This document shows positions 52,145 through 61,272 of a stretch of 64,000 nt of DNA, one piece after another. The translations under genes and the position numbers were made by a program. The notes under the pieces are model-generated. The model did not search any database and was not told the origin of the DNA. It was given only the letters and a program-made list of their open reading frames with translations. Where the stretch lies: contig JBPOIJ010000137.1 of the NCBI GenBank assembly GCA_052034585.1, forward strand, positions 1-64,000, written 5' to 3'. Each line of letters starts with the position of its first letter. Positions within the stretch are counted from its first letter, which is position 1. The DNA is from Xiheimicrobium sp052034585. GTDB taxonomy: Bacteria > Myxococcota > Myxococcia > Myxococcales > Myxococcaceae.

Positions 52145-53446
52145 GTGGAGCCGACACCCGCCACTTCGATCGAACCGTCGATTCCGGCGAGCGGCCCCTC
52201 GAAGCGCACCCTCACCCTGCGGCGGTTCTGGGAGCTGCTGATCGCGGTCGTCATCGGCTACCGCGGAGAGAAGCTGGCGTTGCGTGCCGGCAACCTCACC
52301 TTCATCACCTTGACCTCGTTGGTTCCGCTTGCGGCGGTGATCCTCGCCCTGGTGCACGCCATCGGATCCGGTGAGGTGGAGCTGCGGGTCACCACGTTCT
52401 TCCGCGACATCCTCAACCCTGGCGGGCGGGAGCGGGCCGAGGAGTTCCTCGCGGCCTTCCGCGCGGCCGCCAACTCACCGACCGGCTCGAGCTTGTCCTT
52501 CCTCGTGCTGCTCATCTCTTCCGGCGTGATGCTCCGGCACCTCGACGCCTCGCTCAACGACGTCTGGGCGATTCGGCGCTCCCGCCCGATCCTCAGCACC
52601 CTCGGCATGTACCTCGGCGTGCTGCTGATCGGCCCCATCGCGATGGCCGTCTCGCTGCTGGGGAGCGAGCGAATGAAGCGCCTGTTGGTGTGGGCCAACT
52701 TCCCCGCACCTGGAATCGCGTTCGCCGTCGGCTCGGTCCTCGCCGCCGTCATCGTCTTCGCGCTGCTCTACAAGATCGCTCCCCACGCCCACGTTCCCTG
52801 GCGCAGTGCCATCTTGGGAGGCGCCGTCGCCGGAATCGCCTGGGAGATCACCCGCCGCGCCTACGGGAGCATCGCCTCGCTCTTCTTCTCCGCGAACGTC
52901 GTCTACGGCGCCCTCGGCAACGCACCGCTCTTCCTCACCTGGGTCTACGTCAGCTGGTACATCGTGCTGTCGGGTGCCCGCCTCGCCTACGCGGTCGAGC
53001 ACGCGGACTTTCACGACGAGTTCCGCGATCTCCTCGCCCACCCACGCAGCGAGGAACTCATCGCCACCCGCATCGCCCAGCTCATCGCTCGCGCGAGAAT
53101 GGCCCAGGTGCCCGGGCCGTCACCGCTCGGCCTCGCGCTCCAGCTCAAGATGCCGACGCAACGGGTGGAAGAGTCGGTCGCGAGCCTCGCCAAGGCCGGG
53201 CTCGTGAAGACCGAGAACAACGCGCTGATTCCCGCGAAAGATCTCGTGCAGCTGACGGTCGCCGACATCTCCGAAGCAGTCGGTGGAGCGGCCCGAACCC
53301 TTCACCGTGAGCGCCTTTCCCGTACGGGGCAGTTCGATCAAGCCGCCCGCCTCTTTGCCTCGGCCGACGAGGTAAGTGTTGAAAAACTCAAGAAAATTAC
53401 CTGGGCCGACCTCGCCTTGCTCCCTGAGGATGAACGAAAAGGGTAG
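52145..53446 (+). CDS. YihY/BrkB-type membrane protein with C-terminal winged helix
   Basis: 433 aa. About six membrane helices with RAGNLTFITLTSLVPLAAVI, LNDVWAIRRSRP and PLFLTWVYVSWYIVLSGARL, the YihY family pattern (formerly called RNase BN, now considered a membrane protein of unclear function). The C-terminal 140 residues are soluble and look like a winged helix (MPTQRVEESVASLAKAGLVK), then a disordered-looking stretch. Fusion of a DNA-binding-like domain is seen in some family members. Confidence 0.85.
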   Translation: MEPTPATSIEPSIPASGPSKRTLTLRRFWELLIAVVIGYRGEKLALRAGNLTFITLTSLVPLAAVILALVHAIGSGEVELRVTTFFRDILNPGGRERAEEFLAAFRAAANSPTGSSLSFLVLLISSGVMLRHLDASLNDVWAIRRSRPILSTLGMYLGVLLIGPIAMAVSLLGSERMKRLLVWANFPAPGIAFAVGSVLAAVIVFALLYKIAPHAHVPWRSAILGGAVAGIAWEITRRAYGSIASLFFSANVVYGALGNAPLFLTWVYVSWYIVLSGARLAYAVEHADFHDEFRDLLAHPRSEELIATRIAQLIARARMAQVPGPSPLGLALQLKMPTQRVEESVASLAKAGLVKTENNALIPAKDLVQLTVADISEAVGGAARTLHRERLSRTGQFDQAARLFASADEVSVEKLKKITWADLALLPEDERKG

Positions 53447-53536
53447 CTTTCTTGCGAGGTTGAGCAAACCAAGGGTAACCTCTCGGGAAAGCCCAGGAGT
53501 TCCGGGCATCAAGACCTGATCCCTAGGGGGACCGCG

Positions 53537-53863
53537 GTGCTCAAATCCGACCTCGTCAACATCCTGGTGCAGAAGAAGGGCATCACCCAGAAGCAGGCCG
53601 AAGCCACGGTCGACGTGATCTTCAACGCGATGAAGGATGCGCTCGTCGCCGGTGAGAACATCGAGATTCGCGGCCTCGGCGCCTTCCACGTGAAGCACTA
53701 CGGCGCCTACCAGGGCCGCAACCCGAAGACGGGTGAGCCGATCCCCGTGAAGGCCAAGCGCGGCATTCGGTTCCGCATGGGCAAGGAGCTGAAGGACCGC
53801 GTCAATCGGCCCGGCCCGGACGGCAAGGTGCCGCCGCTCCCGTCGTCGTCGAACACGCCGTAA
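53537..53863 (+). CDS. HU/IHF-family DNA-binding protein
   Basis: 108 aa, GTG start with AGGGGGA upstream. MLKSDLVNILVQKKGITQKQ, IEIRGLGAFHVKHY and GRNPKTGEPIPVKAKRGIRF (the DNA-contacting arm with the intercalating Pro) define the family. The IHF-like GEPIPVKA and long arm favour an IHF subunit over HU. There is an unusual Pro/Ser-rich tail of about 20 residues (RPGPDGKVPPLPSSSNTP). The 90-bp gap upstream presumably holds its promoter. Confidence 0.93.
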   Translation: MLKSDLVNILVQKKGITQKQAEATVDVIFNAMKDALVAGENIEIRGLGAFHVKHYGAYQGRNPKTGEPIPVKAKRGIRFRMGKELKDRVNRPGPDGKVPPLPSSSNTP

Positions 53864-53879
53864 ACGCGCGAGCGCTGCC

Positions 53880-54951
53880 GTGCTCTCGCAGCTGAGCATC
53901 GAGGGCTATCGCTCGATCCGCTCGCTGAGCCTCGATCTCGGGCGTCTCACCGTCATCGAAGGCTCCAATGGCGTCGGGAAGACGAACGTCTACCGCGCAC
54001 TCGTGCTCCTTCAGGCCGCGACGCGCGGAACCTTCGCCCGACTGCTCGCCGAGGAAGGCGGAATTCCGTCCGTCGTCTTCGCTGGCCCCCGAAAGAAGAA
54101 CGAGCCGGTGCGCATGGGCCTCTCGGTTCGCTTCGACGACTTCGAGTACGAGCTGCTGTGCGGTCCTGAGCCGTTCGTTCCCAAAGAGCCGCCCCACTTC
54201 GCGCTCGACCCGGAGCTGAAATCCGAGACGATGTGGGTTCGGGACGGCGGCGCACGCCACGTCGTGCTCGAGCGGAAGTCGGGCGCGGTCTTCGCTCGCG
54301 ACGCGGACGGGCGCCGTCAGCTCCTCACCGCGACCCTGCTCCCCAGCGAGTCGGTGCTCTCCCAGGTCTCGGAGCCGCAGCGGTTTCCGCTCCTCGCAGC
54401 GGCTCAGCAGCAGTTCGGGAGCTGGCGCTTCTACCATCACTTCTCGACTGGTCTCGGCGCGCCCGTTCGCGAGCCTCAGGTCGCCACTCGGACGCCGGTC
54501 CTCAGCGACGACGGGCACGATCTCGCGGCAGCCCTCCAGAACGATTCGTGTCATCGGAGACAGCGCGCGACTGGACGAGGCCGTTGCCGCGGGTCTCCAG
54601 GGAGCGCGTTTCGAGGTGGAGCCGGGCGCACGGCTGGAGCTTCGGCTTCGCCAGGAGCGGTTGCTGCGATCGCTGAGCGCGCGAGAACTCTCTGACGGCA
54701 CGCTCCGCTACCTCTGTCTGCTCGCAGCACTCCATTCTCCGCGCCCCGCGCCGTTGCTCGCCTTCAACGAACCGGAGACGAGCTTGCATCCCTCGCTCCT
54801 CGAGCCCCTCGCCGCCCAGCTCGTCGCCGGCTCGAAGCAGAGTCAGTTGATCGTCACCACCCACGCGAAGGAAATCACGAGCGTCCTCGAGAGGGCCGGC
54901 GCGACCGTCATTCGCCTCGAGCGTCGAAGCGGAGCGACGGTCTTCGCGTAG
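53880..54951 (+). pseudogene. AAA (ABC-type) ATPase gene with single-base frameshift
   Basis: The first frame, from GTG 53880, gives Walker A GSNGVGKTN and about 220 residues of an RecF/AAA15-type ATPase, ending in nonsense after 54540. The second frame carries the missing half: signature region RSLSARELSDGTLRYLCLL and Walker B LAFNEPETSLHPSLLEPL plus the switch His (TTHAKE). Removing one A at 54540-54541 restores a single open frame of 356 codons (ALQTIRVIGDSARLDEA at the join). No slippery sequence is evident, so it is a real one-base insertion or a sequencing error. Family members are OLD-like or SMC-like ATPases of uncertain role. Confidence 0.85.
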
Positions 54952-54960
54952 GACGCCTCG

Positions 54961-54980
54961 CGCTCCGCGGCGTCGGAGCG
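54961..54980. terminator. Hairpin between convergent genes
   Basis: CGCTCC (54961-54966) and GGAGCG (54975-54980) form a 6-bp GC stem with 8-nt loop in the 103-bp gap between the broken ATPase gene and the convergent lipoprotein gene. No T-run follows. A run of ten G lies further on (55019-55028). Confidence 0.3.
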
Positions 54981-55054
54981 AGCGGAGTCGTCAGGCGACC
55001 GCCTCAGGCAGTTCGACTGGGGGGGGGGCGTCGGACGAGGGAAGTCGTTCATGC

Positions 55055-56899
55055 CTACGGCACGACGGCATACCGGAGGTGCCAGTTCGCCTCGGTCGCA
55101 TCGTTGATGTTGCAGCCCCCGACATCGAACGCGACCGTCACGATCTCGGTGTGGCCGGCGACGTTCACCGCACGCGAGAACTCTCCGGTGAAGCTCTGCG
55201 CGAAGGGCACCTCGGCGGGTCGACAGTTGGTGGGGATCGGGAACCGCTGAGGAGAGTACGCCTGCGCGTTGGTGTCCGCACTGACCGAAGAGTAGAGACC
55301 CGTGAGCGAGTAGCAGCTTCCGGAGGTGCACCGACGCGCGAACAGCGTGTCCCCCTGCACGTACACCAGAGTGGGGATGTCGCTCGCGCTCACGGCGATT
55401 GCGCTCCAGGGCGACGAGGACGGGGAAGGGTTGTTGAACTGCATCGAGTCCCAAGACGAGCTGGTGCCACACGACGACGAACACCAGGCGAGCCGCGTCG
55501 CGCGAGTGGTGCTGGTGAAGGTGAGCCGGGGCCGGCCATTGGCGTACTGGAGGTCGACGCCCGCCGACGCCCACGCGTCATTCGCAATCGTGGCGATCGT
55601 TGCACCGAAGGCAGCAGTGAGCACACCATTGGGGCGGCTAATCAGGACGTTCCTGAAGGTGACGTTCTGCCCCACGCCGACGCACGCGATCCCAACCTCA
55701 CCGCCGTTCTGCGCGAGCGATGCGTCGACGCACGAAAGGCCGGTCGGCATCGCGAACCAAGCGGCTTGCGAACTCGTGCAGTTGGCTGGGCAGGCGAGCA
55801 GCTGATCGTCAGTGTCCGACTGGTCGAGCACCACCTGAAACACGCCGTTCCCGTCGAAGATGGCGTTCGACTTGAGGCTCGGAATGCTCGCGGGCATCGA
55901 GAGGCTCGCCCAGGCCGTGGCATTCGTGCAGTCAGCCGCGGAGCACTCGGAATACCCGACCAGCTCGGGTGTGAAGCTCGTCCACGCGAGGCCCACCTTG
56001 CCAGAGTTCGAGACGGCCATTGACACCTCGCGTCCAGGAGCGTTCGGGACTGTGAGGAACCGCCAGTTCGCACGTTGGGTACAGGCAGCGGCACATCGGC
56101 CATACCGAATCTGCCCCGTGCGAATGAAGGCCACGTGACGCACTCCAGCGCTGTCGACTGCGAAGCTGGGCCTGCGGATCGCCGAGGCAGAGGCGAAGTC
56201 GTCGAGCGACGTCGCCTGCGGAGTCGTTCCTGCCGAGCCACCCGCCGAGCCGCCCGCCGAGCCGCCTGAAGAACCACCCGCTGACCCTCCAGAGCTGCCG
56301 CCCCCTCGACTGCCGCCTCCACCGGACGCTGAACCGCCACCGGACGCCGAACCGCCGCCAACGTTTGAGGGCGGCCGGACTTCGATCGCGATTTCAAACT
56401 CCCCTTCGCCATCCGTCGTCGAACCAACGAAAAGAAAGAGCTCGGGGAACGGCGAAATCCCTTCTGCGACGGTCCCACAGTTCTTCGACTCGATCGCCTG
56501 CGCGCAGGCTGATGTGGCTGGGGTGAAATACAGCGCCGGGGTGAAGCCGGGAGTGAGCGAGCGGACGGAAAACTTCAGGTACTGCTGAGCCGGTGCACGA
56601 AAGCGGTACACGACCTCTCCGCCGGTCCCAGCGGGCTGGTAGCAACCACTCGGCGAGTAGTCTCGTCTCGCCCCTCGCGTCGTCCCCCGTGTCAGCCCGA
56701 CGTCTGCAGTGAGCGCGGTCTCGCACGTCTCGTTTGGAATGCCTTGGGCCACCGAGATGGTCGGAGGGGTGGGCGCTGAGACGCAGCGATTTGCATCGCA
56801 CCGAAGACCGAGCCCGCAGTTGGCGTCGACGGAGCACTCAAGTTGGTTCTGGGGACCACACGCGGCAAGCAGGACGAGGAGGGGGAGGGTCGGTTTCAT
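55055..56899 (-). CDS. Large Ser/Gly-linker lipoprotein with propeller-like domain
   Basis: 614 aa. Signal MKPTLPLLVLLAAC with good lipobox, then a Cys module (LECSVDANCGLGLRCDANRC), a beta domain, a Gly/Ser linker (about 180-215), and about 400 residues of repeats such as CSAADCTNATAWASLSMP, CSSSCGTSSSWDSMQF and CAAACTQRANWRFLTV. These repeats look like blades of a Cys-capped propeller, as in several Myxococcota surface proteins. Placed downstream of sctV, but a functional link to the type III genes is not shown. The start is ATG 56899. Confidence 0.8.
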   Translation of the reverse strand: MKPTLPLLVLLAACGPQNQLECSVDANCGLGLRCDANRCVSAPTPPTISVAQGIPNETCETALTADVGLTRGTTRGARRDYSPSGCYQPAGTGGEVVYRFRAPAQQYLKFSVRSLTPGFTPALYFTPATSACAQAIESKNCGTVAEGISPFPELFLFVGSTTDGEGEFEIAIEVRPPSNVGGGSASGGGSASGGGGSRGGGSSGGSAGGSSGGSAGGSAGGSAGTTPQATSLDDFASASAIRRPSFAVDSAGVRHVAFIRTGQIRYGRCAAACTQRANWRFLTVPNAPGREVSMAVSNSGKVGLAWTSFTPELVGYSECSAADCTNATAWASLSMPASIPSLKSNAIFDGNGVFQVVLDQSDTDDQLLACPANCTSSQAAWFAMPTGLSCVDASLAQNGGEVGIACVGVGQNVTFRNVLISRPNGVLTAAFGATIATIANDAWASAGVDLQYANGRPRLTFTSTTRATRLAWCSSSCGTSSSWDSMQFNNPSPSSSPWSAIAVSASDIPTLVYVQGDTLFARRCTSGSCYSLTGLYSSVSADTNAQAYSPQRFPIPTNCRPAEVPFAQSFTGEFSRAVNVAGHTEIVTVAFDVGGCNINDATEANWHLRYAVVP

Positions 56900-57018
56900 G
56901 GACGGCTGCCAAAGCAACTCGCCTGCCTGTCTATCGCCCCGAAACGATGGGTGTTTTCGGCGTGGGTGGGCGTTCAGCGAGGGACTTGGCGTCTGCGAGG
57001 ACGGACGGACTCGATCGC

Positions 57019-59052
57019 TCACAGGCTCACCGGCGCGAGCCGACCGACCGGCCGCACCTGCAGCTCGGGGTCGAGCTCCGCGAAGGTGAGGACGGCCACC
57101 TCGGGAAACGCGCCCTCGACGAGCTTCTTGAGCATTCGCCGAATGTCGGGAGACGCCAGCAACACCGCACGGCCCTGCCGCGCGACCGACTTCATCCCTT
57201 CGAGGATCGCGCCAGCGTCTCTCGGATCGATGCCCACGCCCGCGGTGCGCAGGGTCTCCTCGATGCTCGGATCGACCAGGTACGCGAACAGCGAGCCCGA
57301 CGGGGCGTACTGGTGCGAGATCTGCCGCGAGAGCGCCTGGCGGCACTTGTCGGCGAGCTGGAGCGCGTCGCCTGAGGTGCTCGGCGACACCAATGCGTCC
57401 AAGATGCCCTTGAGGTTGCGAATGCTCACCTGCTCGGCGAGCAGCTTCTTGAGCACGTCGGTCATCAGCGGCAGCGGCACCTTGAGCAGCGCCTCCTTCA
57501 CCAAGGCGCCGTGCGAGTTCTCCATCGCGCTCAGCGAGGCCTGCACTTCCTGAACGCCGAGGAATTGATGCGCGCGCTTCTTCAGCTGAACGATGAGGTG
57601 CTCGCAGACGTACTCGCGCGCCGAGAGCAGCGGCAGCCGAGCAGCCCGAACCTTGGCCTCGTCCTCCGGTCGAACGCTCATGAGCGGCCGACCGAGCACT
57701 GCGTCGGCAATCGGAGTTCCCTGAATGCCCATCGCCGACAGTTCGTTCCCATTGGCCGTGGTGACGAAGCGCACCTCGCCGATCGCTCCCCGCCCAGCTG
57801 GGATCTCGTCGATCGACAGCGCCCAGCCACCGGCCGCCAAGGGAGCACCCGTGCGCACCCGGAAGCCCGGGAGCTTCACACCCAAGTCGAGGTGCACCCG
57901 CTCCCGGACCGTGTCGAGATCGACCTTCGCGAACTGCCCGTCGAGTTCTTCGACCAGCCAGGTGAGATCACCCGAGAGATCGAGCGTGAGGGGCGACACC
58001 CCAGGGTTCAACTCGGGCGACTTGCGCTCGGCTGGCGAGGCCTGCTTGGCGACGCTGTTGGTCGGCGTGGGCTTGTCCTGCACGCGCTTGAGGCCGAACG
58101 CGACGGCACTGAGCGCGAGCGCGATCGCCACGAAGGTGAAGTGCGGCATGCCCGGCATCAGCGCGAGGAGCAGACAGAGGCCCGCGACCACGAAGAGCGC
58201 CTTCCACTGGCCGAAGAACTGCGAGCCGATGTCGCTGCCCAAGGAGGATTCCTCCGACTCCGAGGCAACCCGCGTCACCACGAGGCCGGCAGCGACCGCG
58301 ATGCACAACGAAGGAATCTGCGAGACGAGCCCGTCGCCGATCGAGATGAGGGCATAGGTGCCCGCCGCCTCGGCGACCGACATGCCGTTCTGCAAGGTGC
58401 CGATGACGATGCCGCCCACCAGATTGACCGCGGTGATCACCAGCCCGGCGATCACGTCACCCTTCACGAACTTCATCGCGCCGTCCATCGAGCCGAAGAG
58501 CTGCGACTCTCGCTCCAGCTCACGCCGCCGCGCCCGTGCCTGGTCCTGCGAGATCGCGCCGGCGCGCAGATCGGCGTCGATCGACATCTGCTTGCCGGGC
58601 ATCGCGTCGAGGGTGAAGCGCGCGCCGACTTCGGCCACACGCTCCGCGCCCTTCGCCACCACCAGGAACTGCACCAACGTGAGGATGAGGAAGATGACGG
58701 CGCCCACGACGTAGTCGCCGCGCACCACGAACTCGCCGAAGGCCTGAATGATCTCGCCAGCGTGGCCCTCGCTCAGCGCGAGCCGTGTCGACGACACGTT
58801 CATCGACAGTCGGAAGAGGGTGGTGATGAGGAGCAGGGTGGGGAAGCTCGCGACCTTGAGTGCGTCCTTGGCGTAGAGGGCCGCCACCAAGAGTGCAGCC
58901 GCCGCCGCGAGGTTGATCGCGATGCCGACGTCGAGCAGCCAGGGCGGCAAGGGCACGATCATCGAGCCGACGATCGCGGCCATCACCACCGCGAGGATCA
59001 CGTCCGACTGGGTCCGCGCGCGGCCGAGGGCCTTGTCGATGAGCGAGTTCAC
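57019..59052 (-). CDS. sctV: Type III secretion export gate protein SctV
   Basis: 677 aa, FHIPEP family. N-terminal half has about eight membrane helices, with SFPTLLLITTLFRLSMNVSSTR, GDYVVGAVIFLILTLVQFLV, and FTLDAMPGKQMSIDADLRAG (FHIPEP signature); the soluble C-domain forms the nonameric ring that receives chaperones and substrates. The GTG at 59052 overlaps the sctU stop. Last gene of the export operon in this window. Whether the system is an injectisome or a simpler secretion device cannot be told from these genes. Confidence 0.95.
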   Translation of the reverse strand: MNSLIDKALGRARTQSDVILAVVMAAIVGSMIVPLPPWLLDVGIAINLAAAAALLVAALYAKDALKVASFPTLLLITTLFRLSMNVSSTRLALSEGHAGEIIQAFGEFVVRGDYVVGAVIFLILTLVQFLVVAKGAERVAEVGARFTLDAMPGKQMSIDADLRAGAISQDQARARRRELERESQLFGSMDGAMKFVKGDVIAGLVITAVNLVGGIVIGTLQNGMSVAEAAGTYALISIGDGLVSQIPSLCIAVAAGLVVTRVASESEESSLGSDIGSQFFGQWKALFVVAGLCLLLALMPGMPHFTFVAIALALSAVAFGLKRVQDKPTPTNSVAKQASPAERKSPELNPGVSPLTLDLSGDLTWLVEELDGQFAKVDLDTVRERVHLDLGVKLPGFRVRTGAPLAAGGWALSIDEIPAGRGAIGEVRFVTTANGNELSAMGIQGTPIADAVLGRPLMSVRPEDEAKVRAARLPLLSAREYVCEHLIVQLKKRAHQFLGVQEVQASLSAMENSHGALVKEALLKVPLPLMTDVLKKLLAEQVSIRNLKGILDALVSPSTSGDALQLADKCRQALSRQISHQYAPSGSLFAYLVDPSIEETLRTAGVGIDPRDAGAILEGMKSVARQGRAVLLASPDIRRMLKKLVEGAFPEVAVLTFAELDPELQVRPVGRLAPVSL

Positions 59053-60125
59053 GGAGTCTCCTTCACGAGGACGGCAGCGACGTCTTGCGCTTCGGACTGG
59101 CTCGACTCTGCGGACTCGAGGGCGACCCGGAGCACTGCAGCCGCCGCCTGGTAGAGCTCCTCGGGAACCTCCTCGCCGACGTCGTAGTGCACGAGCGAAC
59201 GGGCCAACGGAACGTCTCGAACCACTGGAATTCCAAGAGCTTTTGCTTCGCGACGGAGTGCCAAGGCGTCCTCCTCCCGGCCACGGGCGACGAGGTAGGG
59301 GGCATCGCACTCCGACTCGTCGTAGCGGAGGGCGACAGCGATATGGGTGGGGTTCACGACCACGGCGGTCGCTTTCTGCACCCCACGTGCCGGCCCTCCC
59401 ATCGCGATCTTCTTCATCAATTGCTTCCGCTTGCCCTTGGTGTGCGGGTCTCCCTCGCTGTTCTTGTGCTCCTGCTTCACCTCGTCGTGCGACATCATCA
59501 GGTCCTTCGTGTGACGCATTCGGGCGAGCGCGTAGTCGCCGATTCCGAGCACCAGAAGGAGCGCACTGGCCTTGAGCACGAGTGGGGAGAGCGCCGTGAC
59601 GAGAACGTGGAACGCCGTGAGCGGGTCGTGCTGGAGCGTCTTCAACACCGCAGGCGCGGAGTCCTCGATTCCGTTCCAGAGGACGAGGGCGACGACCACG
59701 GCCACCGCGAGGCCTTTCAGCAGCTCGAGGGCCTGGCGCGGGCTGACGAGCTTCTTCAGGCCTTTGCTGGGATCGAGGTTCTCGAGCTTGGGCTGAACCA
59801 ACGAGAGATTGAGCTGGATGCCGGCCATTGGGAGCCCAGCTGCCAGCGCCCCGAACAGCGCGCCGGCGAGGGTTGGGGCAAGGCACACGCCGAGGAGGCG
59901 GATTCCCTCGAGGAGCTCGGCTTCGGGCGCACCACCCGAGAGGGAGAGCAAGCGCTGGGTGAAGCCGATGAGCTGCGCGGCCGAGCTCTTGGCGAACACC
60001 AGCGTTCCGGCGAGCCCGCCCAGCGTGACTGCGGCGGCCGAGAGCATCTTGCTCTTCGGAAGGTTGCCGTCCTCGCGAGCCTTGCGGCGCTTCTGCTCGG
60101 TCGGTTGATGGGTCTTCTCGCTCAT
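59049..60125 (-). CDS. sctU: Type III secretion switch protein SctU
   Basis: 358 aa. Four membrane helices in the N-terminal half (SKMLSAAAVTLGGLAGTLVF onward), and a cytoplasmic domain with the autocleavage motif NPTH at 258-261, intact, so self-cleavage and substrate switching should work. LDPSKGLKKLVSPRQALELL is typical of the FlhB/SctU family. The ATG overlaps the sctT stop (ATGA). Confidence 0.95.
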   Translation of the reverse strand: MSEKTHQPTEQKRRKAREDGNLPKSKMLSAAAVTLGGLAGTLVFAKSSAAQLIGFTQRLLSLSGGAPEAELLEGIRLLGVCLAPTLAGALFGALAAGLPMAGIQLNLSLVQPKLENLDPSKGLKKLVSPRQALELLKGLAVAVVVALVLWNGIEDSAPAVLKTLQHDPLTAFHVLVTALSPLVLKASALLLVLGIGDYALARMRHTKDLMMSHDEVKQEHKNSEGDPHTKGKRKQLMKKIAMGGPARGVQKATAVVVNPTHIAVALRYDESECDAPYLVARGREEDALALRREAKALGIPVVRDVPLARSLVHYDVGEEVPEELYQAAAAVLRVALESAESSQSEAQDVAAVLVKETP

Positions 60126-60913
60126 CGGCCGAGCTCCAGGACGCGGTGGAGGCTGTCCGGCGTACCAGCGACGAAGGCCAGGAGCCGGTCGATGATGACC
60201 CCCACGGTCAACCACAGCACGGCCCCGCCGCCGAGGATGCGAAGCGGTGCGCCCGTCTCCTGGAGGTTGATGCTCGACGCAGCGCGAGATGCCAGGCCCA
60301 TCAGCGCGTCGACGGCGAGCGAAACGCCGGCGATGGGCGCGCCGAGCGCGAGGCCGGTGCCGAAGGCCGTTCCGACGAGACCAACGACCTCCATCACCAC
60401 GGCCTCGGTGTGGGTGAAGGTGCCCAGTGGCGCGAGGAGGTAGCTGCGAAAGAAGCCCGAGAGCGCGAGCGGCATCACGACTCCCGCGGCCACCAGCGCG
60501 AGGAGCAGCTGGTACAGCGCATCACCGCTCGCCGATTCCTTCGTGCCAGCCATCGGGAGTGCAGCCTCCGCAGAGGAGCCGCGGAAGAGATCGATGAATC
60601 GGCCGCCCATGCGCGCCGCATCGAAGGGGAGCGCCGCGATGAGCCCGATGGTGGTGCCGAGGATGAACTCCTTGAACACCACCGCGAGGAGCCCGAACGT
60701 CGTCGCCGTCTGAGGCGCCTCGATGCCCGCCGCCGCGTGGAGGAAGATCGCGAACGAGAGGACCAAGCCCAGCTTCACCGTCGTCGGAGCGAGCTGGCCT
60801 CCGAAGAGCGGGCACAGGAACGCGACGGGGAGGAGCCGCGCGGCGATCACCGCGACCGAGAGCACGTGTGCCGCGATGAACTCGTCGGTGAGCCAAGCTC
60901 CGAGCGAGCTCAC
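60122..60913 (-). CDS. sctT: Type III secretion export protein SctT
   Basis: 263 aa, FliR/SctT family, about six membrane helices. Typical blocks include the early RLLPVAFLCPLFGG and FKEFILGTTIGLIAALPFDA, and the late region with FTHTEAVVMEV. The protein completes the export gate with SctR and SctS. The GTG at 60913 overlaps the sctS stop. Confidence 0.93.
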   Translation of the reverse strand: MSSLGAWLTDEFIAAHVLSVAVIAARLLPVAFLCPLFGGQLAPTTVKLGLVLSFAIFLHAAAGIEAPQTATTFGLLAVVFKEFILGTTIGLIAALPFDAARMGGRFIDLFRGSSAEAALPMAGTKESASGDALYQLLLALVAAGVVMPLALSGFFRSYLLAPLGTFTHTEAVVMEVVGLVGTAFGTGLALGAPIAGVSLAVDALMGLASRAASSINLQETGAPLRILGGGAVLWLTVGVIIDRLLAFVAGTPDSLHRVLELGR

Positions 60914-61179
60914 GACACGATCTCCGGGAGGATGAGGAAGAGCTGGGTCGTGAACCGCGTGAGCTGTTGCCCAATCCACGGGCCGGCGATCACCAGCGCC
61001 AGCACCGCAGCGCACAGCTTGGGAACGACCGACAGCGTGCTCTCCTGAATCGACGTCGTCGCCTGGAGGAAGCTCATCAGGAACCCAATGAGGAGGCTCG
61101 ACAGGATCGGCGGCGCCGAGGCCAGGACCATCAGGAGCAGGGCTTCACGGGCGAGCGCGAGGATTTGGGAGGTCTCCAT
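60910..61179 (-). CDS. sctS: Type III secretion export protein SctS
   Basis: 89 aa, FliQ/SctS family with two membrane helices. EALLLMVLASAPPILSSLLIGFLMSFLQATTSIQESTL is interrupted here only for description: the parts ALLLMVLASAPPILSSLLIG and SFLQATTSIQESTL are the conserved helix and loop. The ATG at 61179 gives the standard length; it follows a 93-bp gap after sctR, the only sizeable gap in this operon, which contains a promoter-like site. Confidence 0.93.
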   Translation of the reverse strand: METSQILALAREALLLMVLASAPPILSSLLIGFLMSFLQATTSIQESTLSVVPKLCAAVLALVIAGPWIGQQLTRFTTQLFLILPEIVS

Positions 61180-61215
61180 GGCAGACACCTCCCGAAGCAG
61201 CCCGTGCACCAAGGT

Positions 61216-61243
61216 AAAATATTGAAATAGCTTAGGTTGCCAA
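61216..61243 (-). promoter_or_regulatory. Internal promoter candidate upstream of sctS
   Basis: On the minus strand TTGGCA (61238-61243), a 16-bp spacer, then TATTTT (61216-61221), in a small AT-rich island within GC-rich DNA. It lies in the sctR-sctS gap and would start transcription of sctS, sctT, sctU and sctV. No operator is evident. Confidence 0.4.
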
Positions 61244-61272
61244 AGCCCGCATCCAGCGCAGCGGAAGGCCCC

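Noticed and set aside
59053..59886. Upstream extension of the sctV frame
   Set aside because: It overlaps sctU in another frame; the GTG at 59052 gives the normal SctV length and coupling.
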